Of a stretch of 7,162 nt of DNA, positions 1 to 6,062 are shown in pieces. Each line of letters starts with the position of its first letter. Position 1 is the first letter of the stretch. The DNA comes from an uncultured Mucispirillum sp. (GTDB taxonomy: Bacteria > Chrysiogenota > Deferribacteres > Deferribacterales > Mucispirillaceae). The DNA is taken from the NCBI GenBank assembly GCA_937890655.1, contig CALADT010000263.1:1-7162 (forward strand). Direction: 5' to 3'. The notes below the pieces were generated by a model. The model searched no databases and was not told where the DNA came from. It saw only the letters and a list, made by a program, of their open reading frames with translations. A program made the position numbers and the translations under genes.

Positions 1-646
1 TCTATAATAGTTCTAATTGTTGCTGAATTATTTTTATTTATAGAAACACTATTTTTAGTAACTCTATAGTAAACTAATGGATATTCATAAAAATATGTAT
101 CATAAAGTAATAGAATTTGAGTATGGAAATGATAATCTTGTAATTGAAAAATACCATTAGGAATATTGATTTGATGTAAAACCGTTTCTCTTATAAATGC
201 AGAACCTGGAGCAGGCATAAAGTTATTGAAAAAAAGTTTTGCTAAAACATTAAATTTATCATATTGGTATGGAGATTTATTATTTCTAATGAAGTAAAAA
301 AAGAATGTATATTGGGATTTGTATTAAATATATGAATAACCGTTTGTGCATAATTATCCATTAAGATATCATCAGAAGCACATAAAGAAACAATTTTAGA
401 AGAAGAATATTTAAATCCATCATAAATAGTTTTATTTATACCCATATTATAATTATGTGCATAAAGTTTAATACGGCTGTCTTTTAATTGATATTCTTTT
501 ACAATATTAATAGAGTTATCAGTGGAACAATCATCAACTATAACAAGTTCTATATCTTTTTCAGTTTGTGATATAAAACTGTTAAGAAAATCTATGATGT
601 AAGGTTCATGATTATATGACGGACATACAATAGATAATTTAGGCAT
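1..646 (-). pseudogene. GT2-family glycosyltransferase, frameshifted, 3' end beyond window
   Basis: GT-A fold family 2 glycosyltransferase, expected to add a sugar from a nucleotide donor to a surface glycan at the cytoplasmic membrane face. The start at 646 is chosen because the protein then opens with the typical MPKLSIVCPSYNHE and has a GGAG ribosome site five bases upstream; a longer open frame back to 769 adds only a hydrophobic AT-rich stretch. Visible motifs are VDDCSTD (residues 37-43) and the metal-binding CASDD (89-93). The frame stops at 242, but the family sequence clearly continues in the -1 frame from about 296 to the left edge: FIRNNKSPYQYDKF, then NFMPAPGSAFIRE, QLQDYHFHTQ and YPLVYYRV. 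The break lies at seven T (plus-strand A 296-302). Restoring one T rejoins 117 and 98 residues. It could be a dead gene, a phase-OFF allele, a gene rescued by slippage, or a sequencing error. The family call is secure; functionality is not. Confidence 0.85.
296..302 (-). other. U7 slippery tract at the GT2 frameshift point
   Basis: On the minus strand the codons read TCT TTT TTT ACT, giving the heptamer T TTT TTT in the X XXY YYZ arrangement of -1 ribosomal slippage sites. A -1 shift here, or one extra T in DNA or RNA, leads directly into the open frame that carries the rest of the glycosyltransferase (next codon TAC). The tract and the direction of shift are seen in the sequence. Whether slippage occurs is inference, and I did not identify a stimulatory stem-loop. 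Confidence 0.55.
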
Positions 647-651
647 AATAA

Positions 652-655
652 CTCC
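652..655 (-). promoter_or_regulatory. Ribosome binding site deciding the GT2 start
   Basis: GGAG on the minus strand, five bases from the ATG at 646-644. It favours this start over the in-frame ATG at 769, for which I see no comparable site and which would add a non-family leader. Confidence 0.7.
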
Positions 656-692
656 AAAAATAAATAAAAACAATCTATATATAATAAACCTG

Positions 693-721
693 ATTTTAAA
701 ATAAAAAAAAAAGAATGTAAA
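693..721 (-). promoter_or_regulatory. Putative sigma70-type promoter with T10 spacer tract
   Basis: On the minus strand TTTACA (721-716) is followed after exactly 17 bases by TAAAAT (698-693), 5/6 matches to each consensus hexamer. Transcription would start near 686, giving a leader of about 40 bases to the GT2 start at 646. The spacer contains ten consecutive T (plus-strand A 703-712). In such AT-rich DNA a chance match is possible, so confidence is moderate. Confidence 0.45.
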
Positions 722-769
722 TATAATTTTAGAAAAATATTTATAATAATTAAATTTTCCATTTTCCAC

Positions 770-810
770 TCAACAAGCTATTGACAATTATATAATAATG
801 CTAAATTCTA
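770..810 (+). repeat. Promoter-like direct repeat, copy 1
   Basis: A 41-base block that aligns without gaps to 1057-1097, matching at about 35 of 41 positions by eye. Similarity includes the -35 and -10 regions and also the TCAAnAAnCTA just upstream of the -35, which sigma70 recognition does not require. It points to a duplication or a shared regulatory module. Confidence 0.6.
781..807 (+). promoter_or_regulatory. Putative promoter upstream of the GT2 remnant
   Basis: TTGACA at 781-786 is a perfect -35. After 15 bases comes TAAATT (802-807), preceded by TG at 799-800 (TGCTAAATT), an extended -10 form that can offset a short spacer. It would fire towards the decayed GT2 start at 893, or read through to the mutase gene. 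It lies in copy 1 of the direct repeat. Confidence 0.5.
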
Positions 811-892
811 AATTGATATATTTAATGGTATAAACTAAAAAAGCAAAATAAATAATTAAGCAAGTAAAAGAAATTTTATAAATAAGAAATAA

Positions 893-1030
893 ATGGAAAA
901 GTTAAGTGTAATTGTGCCTGTATATAATATCCATATTCAAGATGATTTGTAGACAGTATTGTAAACCAAAAAGTTAAAATAATTAAATTTAATTATAGAT
1001 AAATAAAGCGAATACACAATTTATAAAAGT
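893..1030 (+). pseudogene. Decayed 5' fragment of a GT2 glycosyltransferase
   Basis: From ATG 893 the sequence reads MEKLSVIVPVYNIHIQDDL and then a TAG at 950. MEKLSVIVPVYN is a textbook start of a family 2 glycosyltransferase. The expected continuation is still visible in other frames: DSIVNQKVK from 952, where intact members carry a DSIVNQTYKN-like helix, and LIID-K-stop-SE-TI from about 989 to 1021, where they carry the strand and DDxS motif. Two frameshifts and at least two stops separate these pieces, and homology fades after about 1030, so only about 45 codons of an original gene of several hundred remain. No strong ribosome site precedes 893. It is non-functional by reading; the family assignment rests on the first 12 residues plus the order of the later pieces. 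Confidence 0.7.
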
Positions 1031-1056
1031 TGATATTCAAAAAAACTAAATTCAAT

Positions 1057-1097
1057 TCAATAAACTATTGACAATTTCATAACAATGCTACATTCTA
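1057..1097 (+). repeat. Promoter-like direct repeat, copy 2
   Basis: Second copy of the block at 770-810, offset by 287 bases and ending about 40 bases before the mutase-subunit start. Differences from copy 1 are scattered single-base changes without gaps. Confidence 0.6.
1068..1094 (+). promoter_or_regulatory. Putative promoter of the mutase subunit operon
   Basis: TTGACA at 1068-1073, a 15-base spacer, then TACATT (1089-1094) with TG at 1086-1087, an extended -10 layout. Transcription would begin near 1101, leaving a leader of about 36 bases that ends in a strong GGAGG site (1124-1128). The leader is too short for a cobalamin riboswitch, so B12 control at the RNA level is not indicated here. 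Confidence 0.6.
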
Positions 1098-1136
1098 TAT
1101 ATAGATGAAAAAGTATTTTTTTCGGAGGTCAATGCA

Positions 1137-1541
1137 ATGTCTAAAATAAGAGTGTTAATCGCAAAGCCGGGTCTTGATGGCCACGACAGAGGTGCAAAAG
1201 TTGTTGCACGTTCATTAAGGGATGCAGGTTATGAAGTAATCTATACTGGTTTACGTCAAACACCTGAAGCTATTGTAGCAACTGCTGTCCAGGAAGATGT
1301 TGATGCCATAGGTGTATCAATATTATCAGGGGCACATAATACTGTTTTCCCACGTATTATTGAGCTTTTAAAAGAAAAAAATGCATCAGATATTAAAGTA
1401 TTTGGTGGCGGAGTTATTCCAGAGACTGATATTCCAGGGCTTTTAGAAGGTGGTGTAGGAAGAATATTTACTCCAGGCACTCCAACTGATGAGGTTGTAA
1501 AATACCTAGAAGAAAATATTACACCAAAAAGTAAAGCATAG
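1137..1541 (+). CDS. Methylmalonyl-CoA mutase, cobalamin-binding subunit (free-standing)
   Basis: A 134-residue B12-binding subunit of a split methylmalonyl-CoA mutase, the enzyme that interconverts methylmalonyl-CoA and succinyl-CoA in propionate metabolism. Nearly the whole protein is one Rossmann-like cobalamin domain. It shows the DxHxxG signature GLDGHDRG (residues 12-19, with His16 as the expected lower axial ligand of cobalt), the SILSG loop (61-65) that holds the nucleotide tail, and GGGVIP (90-95). About 130-140 residues is usual for the separate small subunit, as opposed to the fused form of about 700. The start has GGAGG eight bases upstream. The catalytic TIM-barrel subunit of about 550 residues is not in the window and must lie elsewhere for the enzyme to work. 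meaB follows, supporting a mutase partner rather than another B12 enzyme, though related acyl-CoA mutases have near-identical small subunits. Confidence 0.93.
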   Translation: MSKIRVLIAKPGLDGHDRGAKVVARSLRDAGYEVIYTGLRQTPEAIVATAVQEDVDAIGVSILSGAHNTVFPRIIELLKEKNASDIKVFGGGVIPETDIPGLLEGGVGRIFTPGTPTDEVVKYLEENITPKSKA

Positions 1542-1566
1542 TTAAAATAACAGATATTAATAACAA

Positions 1567-1588
1567 GGGGCAGTATGCCCCATTTTTT
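1567..1588 (+). terminator. Intrinsic terminator between mutase subunit and meaB
   Basis: Perfect 6-bp stem GGGGCA/TGCCCC (1567-1572 and 1576-1581) with a three-base loop, followed by A and six T (1583-1588). It ends only three bases before meaB's ribosome site. Since no convincing promoter is visible between it and meaB, it probably acts as a partial terminator, reducing transcription of meaB and the glycan genes relative to the mutase subunit. The hairpin could also shield meaB's ribosome site if it is read through. Confidence 0.75.
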
Positions 1589-1599
1589 ATAGGTGATTT

Positions 1600-2511
1600 A
1601 TGAACGAATTTTGCCAAAAAGTGTTTAGTGGAGATGTTCGTGCTTCTGCAAGGTTAATGCGTTTAGTAGACGATAGAGTAGAAGGCTATGAAAAATACAT
1701 GAAAGAAGTATGGAGAAATACAGGTAAAGCACATATTATAGGTATTACAGGTGCACCAGGGGCCGGTAAATCTACCATGACGGATAAATTAATATCAAAA
1801 TATAGAGCTATGGGAAAAACAGTAGGTGTAGTAGCTATTGACCCAACAAGTCCATTTTCAGGTGGTGCTATATTAGGGGATAGAATAAGAATGTCTACCC
1901 ATGCAACAGATGAGGGTGTTTTTATTCGCAGTGTAGGAGCAAGGGGGCATTTAGGTGGCTTATCTATTTCTACTATGGACATAGTAGCAGTTATGGACGC
2001 TATGGGTAAAGATGTTATTATAATAGAAACAGTAGGTGTAGGCCAAGACGAAGTAGAAATTGCCATGGTTGCAGATACATGTATTGTAGTAACAGTTCCA
2101 GGATTAGGAGATGATATTCAGGCAATTAAAGCAGGTATATTTGAAATAGCAGATATTTTTATTGTAAATAAAGCAGATAGAGAAGGTGTGGAACGCACTG
2201 TTAAAGATTTAGAAATGATGCTTGAAATGGTTCATCAGCGAACAGGCTGGGATGTGGAAGTATTAAAAACTGTTGCAGCCCATGATGAAGGTATTGATAA
2301 TGTTGTGGAATCTATCGGCCGCCATACAGAATTTTTTGATAAAAATATTAAAAAACAACGTATGGAAGACAGGCAGTTGCATGTATCATATGGTGTAGTC
2401 CGTGAAAAAATAGTAAAAGAAATCTTTAAGGAAGAAGAAATAAGAAAATTACTACAAAGTGGTTTAGACCCATATTCTGCTGTTGAAAAATTATGGAGTG
2501 CAAAAGGATAA
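1600..2511 (+). CDS. meaB: Methylmalonyl-CoA mutase-associated GTPase MeaB
   Basis: G3E-type P-loop GTPase of 303 residues that acts as a chaperone for methylmalonyl-CoA mutase, gating adenosylcobalamin loading and protecting the enzyme from inactivation. Visible motifs: Walker A GAPGAGKST (51-59), DPTSP (81-85), GDRIRM (94-98), SVGARGHLGGLS (111-122), ETVGVGQ (143-149), VPGLGDDIQAIKAG (167-179) and the guanine-specificity NKAD (190-193). A helical C-terminal arm (about 245-303) of the kind used for dimerisation follows. All key residues are present and the length is near the bacterial norm. The ATG at 1600 has AGG six bases upstream. It sits 58 bases after the mutase small subunit with a terminator hairpin between, and its TAA overlaps the next gene's ATG (TAATG). 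The usual neighbours, mutase large subunit and epimerase, are absent; glycan genes follow instead. Confidence 0.95.
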   Translation: MNEFCQKVFSGDVRASARLMRLVDDRVEGYEKYMKEVWRNTGKAHIIGITGAPGAGKSTMTDKLISKYRAMGKTVGVVAIDPTSPFSGGAILGDRIRMSTHATDEGVFIRSVGARGHLGGLSISTMDIVAVMDAMGKDVIIIETVGVGQDEVEIAMVADTCIVVTVPGLGDDIQAIKAGIFEIADIFIVNKADREGVERTVKDLEMMLEMVHQRTGWDVEVLKTVAAHDEGIDNVVESIGRHTEFFDKNIKKQRMEDRQLHVSYGVVREKIVKEIFKEEEIRKLLQSGLDPYSAVEKLWSAKG

Positions 2512-3461
2512 TGAAACGTATATGCCTTTTTGCAGGATATGACCAGCATGGAAAAATTCATGATTATGTAGTCTATTTTTTAAAAGAATTGTCTGCCATA
2601 TCAGATATTTATTATATGGCAGATAACATATTGTCAGAAGAAGAAAAGAGTAAAATTAAATCATACACTATGGGGGTTTATGGATTCAATCATGAAAAAT
2701 ATGATTTTGGATCATGGCAGGAGCTTATAAAAATAATAGGTTGGAAAAAATTAAAAGAATATGATGAACTAATTCTTGCAAACGATAGTGTGTTTGGACC
2801 ACTGTATTCAATAGTTGATTTTTTTGAAAAAATAGAAAAAGATATAGAGTGGGAAGTCATAGGCATTACAGAAGAATCAGATGTTAAAAATAATCAAGTA
2901 TATAATTTTTTACAAAGCTATTTTTTAGTTATAAAAAACCATGTTTTTACACAAGATTGTTTTCAGAAATTTATTCAGGAAATAAAACAGTATAATGAAA
3001 AAAGCCATGTGGTATTTTTTGGAGAAATTAGTTTATCTGCTCTATTTATTCAAAATAAAGTAAACTGTAAAAAAGTAGTAAAAGATTTAATAGACCCTTT
3101 TACTATGTGGAAAACGATAATACAACATAAATCACCTTTTATAAAAAAAGCTAAGTTCATAAATAAAAGTTATTATAATAAGCATGAAAGTATATATAAT
3201 TATGAAAAATATGTTTATAATTATACATCGTATAATCCCAAATTAATTACAAATTATATCAAAGATTATATTAATATTGAATATTTTAGCAAAAAGAGAT
3301 ATTTATTTAAAAGTATTATGTTATATTTAAAATATATAAGAAAAAGGCTTTTTACAATAAATATTAAAAAATATAAAAAGAAAGTTATAATTTTTGGTAT
3401 AACAATAATCAATAATGATATAAGAAAAGAGATTTTTAAAACAATCAATGAGGGGTTATGA
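2511..3461 (+). CDS. RgpF-family (rhamnan synthesis F) glycan protein
   Basis: 316-residue protein of the RgpF family, named for a Streptococcus rhamnose-glucose polysaccharide gene and also found in Gram-negative O-antigen clusters; members are thought to be glycosyltransferases making rhamnose-type polymers. Family marks: ICLFAGYD with HDYVVYFLKEL (4-27), YDFGSW (64-69), ELILANDSVFGPLY (86-99), LQSYFLV (134-140) and the late DPFTMW ... SPFIKK block (195-213). The tail after about 217 is rich in Tyr, Lys, Ile and Asn, very AT-rich, and has no recognised domain. I place the start at 2511, inside meaB's stop (TAATG), because MKRICLFAGYD is where family similarity begins; an in-frame ATG at 2493 would add six residues within meaB. 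The junction implies translational coupling to meaB. It overlaps the next gene by four bases. The exact sugar is not readable from sequence. Confidence 0.85.
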   Translation: MKRICLFAGYDQHGKIHDYVVYFLKELSAISDIYYMADNILSEEEKSKIKSYTMGVYGFNHEKYDFGSWQELIKIIGWKKLKEYDELILANDSVFGPLYSIVDFFEKIEKDIEWEVIGITEESDVKNNQVYNFLQSYFLVIKNHVFTQDCFQKFIQEIKQYNEKSHVVFFGEISLSALFIQNKVNCKKVVKDLIDPFTMWKTIIQHKSPFIKKAKFINKSYYNKHESIYNYEKYVYNYTSYNPKLITNYIKDYINIEYFSKKRYLFKSIMLYLKYIRKRLFTINIKKYKKKVIIFGITIINNDIRKEIFKTINEGL

Positions 3462-4531
3462 CAAACAATAAACTAATATCCATAGTATTACCGGCATATA
3501 ATTCATCAAAATATATTGCTTATACAGTAAAATCACTTCAAGAGCAAACATATCATAATATAGAGATTATTATAATAAATGACGGCTCAAAAGATAATAC
3601 TATTGATATTATTAATGAATTAGCAAGGCAGGATAGCCGTATTAAAATATATAGTAACGATAAAAATCATGGCCTATCTTATACTACCAATAAAGGCATT
3701 GCTTTAGCCAGTGGAGAATATATTGTGCAGGCAGACCATGACGATTTATCACTTCCTAATAGGATTGAAGTCTGTTATAATTTTTTAGAAAATAATCAGG
3801 ATATAACAGGAGTGTCAGGCAGAGTAAAACATATTGATAGCTCTGTTAAATCACCAAAAACAATAGATAATAGGCAGGCTGTTGTAAGCGCTGGTTATGA
3901 GAAAGTAAATTGTGAAGCATGCTGGGGCGGTATTATTTCTAACCCAACAATAATGTATAGAAAATCAATTACAGAAAACATTAAAGAACCTTATAATGTT
4001 ACATACAAAGTAAGTGCAGATATGGATTTTTTTGAAAAAACATTATCAAAAGGTGCAAAATGGGTATGTCTTGATAACATATTAATAGAATATAGAAGGC
4101 ATAGCAGTAATACTTCAAGGGTATTAATTTCTGAAAAAGTGGCAGAAAAACATTTGGTTTTAAAAGAAACCATAAAAAGGTTTATTCCAAATGCAACCAA
4201 TGATGAGTTGGATTTACATGTAAAACTTGCTTGCAGGCTTGACACTTTTTCTAAAAAAGAACAACAGGATTTATATAACTGGTTTATCAAATTAATAAAC
4301 CATAATAATGAAACAAACTATTTTCAAAAAGAAGAATGGTTAAAAGTTTTAGCTGTAAATTGGAGATATGCTTGTGCCTTATCTAACACATTTCATGTTT
4401 TTAATGGCTTTAAAATGTATAAAAGCATAAAAGAGCTGACACCTTATTTATCAAAACCTAAAAAATATTTTTATGAATGGCAAAAACGCTTTTTTAGAGC
4501 ATTAAGTTGGAAGATAGAAGGTAAAAAATAA
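3458..4531 (+). CDS. GT2-family glycosyltransferase
   Basis: 357-residue GT-A family 2 glycosyltransferase. It opens with ISIVLPAYNSSKYI (7-20), followed by IIIINDGSKDNT (37-48) for nucleotide binding, GEYIVQADHDDLSLPNR (86-102) with the metal-binding acidic cluster, NPTIMYRKS (162-170), SADMDFF (186-192) where the catalytic acid region is expected, and EYRRHSSNTSR (211-221). The C-terminal 130 residues are not recognisable beyond a probable helical acceptor region; I see no transmembrane segment, so it should act at the cytoplasmic membrane face on a lipid-linked or core acceptor. The start overlaps the preceding RgpF stop (ATGA), with an AGGGG ribosome site very close (3451-3455). The next gene begins one base after its stop. 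Flanking RgpF genes suggest one polysaccharide pathway. Donor and acceptor cannot be assigned. Confidence 0.9.
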   Translation: MTNNKLISIVLPAYNSSKYIAYTVKSLQEQTYHNIEIIIINDGSKDNTIDIINELARQDSRIKIYSNDKNHGLSYTTNKGIALASGEYIVQADHDDLSLPNRIEVCYNFLENNQDITGVSGRVKHIDSSVKSPKTIDNRQAVVSAGYEKVNCEACWGGIISNPTIMYRKSITENIKEPYNVTYKVSADMDFFEKTLSKGAKWVCLDNILIEYRRHSSNTSRVLISEKVAEKHLVLKETIKRFIPNATNDELDLHVKLACRLDTFSKKEQQDLYNWFIKLINHNNETNYFQKEEWLKVLAVNWRYACALSNTFHVFNGFKMYKSIKELTPYLSKPKKYFYEWQKRFFRALSWKIEGKK

Positions 4532-4532
4532 A

Positions 4533-6062
4533 ATGATTAAGCGAGCTTTTTTATATGTAATTTATGAAAAATTTAATCATCTTGACAGCTGGTATGATAA
4601 ACTATTTGAAGAGTTTAGGAAACACAGCACATATTTATTATGCGTAGTTAATGGTAGTTTAGATGAAAGTTCACAAGCAACATTAAATAAATTTTTTGAT
4701 AAAGTTATATATAGAGATAATAAAGGCTACGATGTAACAGCATATAAAGAAGGTGTATTATATATTTTAGAAAATAATGTAAATATTGACGAACTTATTT
4801 TATGCAACAACTCCTTTTTTGCACCTATTATACCATTTGAAAAAATGTTTTCTTGTATGGAAAATAAAAAATGTGATTTTTGGGGTATAACAGCAGGCCA
4901 TAACCCATACCATATACAATCATACTTTTATACATTTAAAAAATCTGTAATTTACCACAAATGTTTTTATGATTTTTTTAAAAATATGGCAGAGATAAAG
5001 CATTATCAAGATGCTGTAAACCAAGTAGAGTTAAAATTAACAAACTATCTACATGGTAATGGTTTTAAATCATTAGTATATATGGATATGGTTACTAATG
5101 GAGAATACAGTAGCGACCAGCTATCATTAATAAAAAACGGCTGTCCTTTACTAAAAAGAAGAAAAATAATTTATAGTAAAAAATATGGTTATAATCATGG
5201 GTTAAATAATATTGGTTTATTTGAGTATATAAAAAATAATACAAATTTTAATGTGGAAGATATTTATAAAAATCTATTAAAAGAATTTCCTTATGAACAA
5301 ATAGAATACTGTATTAACCCTAATATTATAATAGATGATGAAAATATTATAGATAAAATGTATAAAATAAAGTTTATAATAAGCTATAACGATAGTAGTA
5401 AACAATTTAAAGAAATGATTATAAATAAATATATGCCTTTAGATAATATAGAATTTATTAAAACAAACTCTATGAATGATGTTTTTAAGGTTATAGAAGA
5501 ACAAGAAAATTATGATTATTATGCTCATATATCTTTCATAAAAAGAGATTTCTTAACAGATGAAGTTAATTTTATTTTACTAGAACATTTATTTTTATCA
5601 ATATATGGCACAAATGGATATAGTAAAAATGTATGTAATTTTTTAGATAATAATAAATATGTGGGTATAGTTTATCCATTTGAATTTATACAAGGTATAA
5701 AAACCAATATTATACACAATATGGAAGATGAAGCATATTCCATAATGATAAAAAATAATCAAAATATTCCAAAATCAAAAGGAATTAATATATTAAGTAT
5801 TGATTCATCTTTTATAATAGCAAAACCAATACAGGAAAAATTAAAAGAGCTAAATTATGACTTAGGTAACGGATATAAATCATTTATAGCAGGTGGCAGG
5901 CTGATAAAATATTTATCACAGTATTATGGTTTACTAATGTATAAAGCTGGTAGCAATAAAGTTGTATCACAAACGTTATCTAACTTTAATTACAAAATAA
6001 ATAATTCTAAGTTAGAAGATGTTATAAAATCATGGTGGAAATCAAAAAAAATTAAGATATAA
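4533..6062 (+). CDS. Two-module RgpF-like glycan biosynthesis protein
   Basis: 509-residue protein with an RgpF-type N-terminal module. The marks are MIKRAFLYVIYE at the start, KGYDVTAYKEG (64-73, equivalent to YDFGSW in the first RgpF gene), ELILCNNSFFAPI (87-99), DFWGIT (115-120) and HIQSYFYTFKKSV (127-139). A second region (about 278-480) resembles the C-terminal half of long RgpF proteins: FIISYND, then YDYYAHISFIKRDF (327-340), KNVCNFLDNNKYVGIVYP (365-382) and SIDSSFIIAKPI (422-433). That half is weakly conserved and lacks the usual HxKK-like pattern after the YDY block, so its activity is doubtful. The ribosome site AGAAGG lies at 4516-4521, inside the preceding gene. It is the last gene of the plus-strand unit, and its final 11 bases overlap the end of the convergent GT9 gene. 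N-terminal family call good; C-terminal assignment tentative. Confidence 0.75.
   Translation: MIKRAFLYVIYEKFNHLDSWYDKLFEEFRKHSTYLLCVVNGSLDESSQATLNKFFDKVIYRDNKGYDVTAYKEGVLYILENNVNIDELILCNNSFFAPIIPFEKMFSCMENKKCDFWGITAGHNPYHIQSYFYTFKKSVIYHKCFYDFFKNMAEIKHYQDAVNQVELKLTNYLHGNGFKSLVYMDMVTNGEYSSDQLSLIKNGCPLLKRRKIIYSKKYGYNHGLNNIGLFEYIKNNTNFNVEDIYKNLLKEFPYEQIEYCINPNIIIDDENIIDKMYKIKFIISYNDSSKQFKEMIINKYMPLDNIEFIKTNSMNDVFKVIEEQENYDYYAHISFIKRDFLTDEVNFILLEHLFLSIYGTNGYSKNVCNFLDNNKYVGIVYPFEFIQGIKTNIIHNMEDEAYSIMIKNNQNIPKSKGINILSIDSSFIIAKPIQEKLKELNYDLGNGYKSFIAGGRLIKYLSQYYGLLMYKAGSNKVVSQTLSNFNYKINNSKLEDVIKSWWKSKKIKI

Larger units (their letters stand above)
647..1136. other. Gene-poor stretch between divergent genes
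   Basis: 490 very AT-rich bases with no intact gene. Contents from left to right: leader and putative promoter of the minus-strand GT2 gene (647-721), an AT-rich spacer with no recognised signal (722-769), a promoter-like repeat block (770-810), an AT-rich stretch of unknown role (811-892), a decayed GT2 gene start (893 to about 1030), and a second promoter-like block leading to the mutase subunit (1057-1136). I see no tRNA, cobalamin riboswitch or inverted-repeat element. Confidence 0.7.

Noticed and set aside
647..769. N-terminal extension of the GT2 reading frame back to ATG 769
   Set aside because: It would add 41 residues of AT-driven Phe/Ile/Lys before the family start MPKLSIVCPSYN. 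A good ribosome site sits right before 646, and the putative promoter falls inside the extension.
1095..1136. Possible cobalamin riboswitch before the mutase subunit
   Set aside because: The predicted leader is only about 36 bases, and I saw nothing resembling a B12 box upstream.
1256..1480. Minus-strand open frame opposite the mutase subunit
   Set aside because: It is the antisense shadow of a well-conserved gene, with no family sequence of its own. The same holds for the frames at 1686-2066, 2235-2561, 3266-3448, 3991-4290 (minus) and 6641-6904 (plus).
2819..2825. T7 run inside the first RgpF gene as another phase-variation tract
   Set aside because: The gene is intact across it, and A/T runs of this size are expected by chance in such AT-rich DNA. 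Unlike the GT2 case, there is no sign of a frame change.
6044..6051. A8 run near the end of the 509-residue gene as a slippage switch
   Set aside because: It lies in the last six codons, so a shift would change only the extreme C-terminus. Runs of this length in A or T are unremarkable here.
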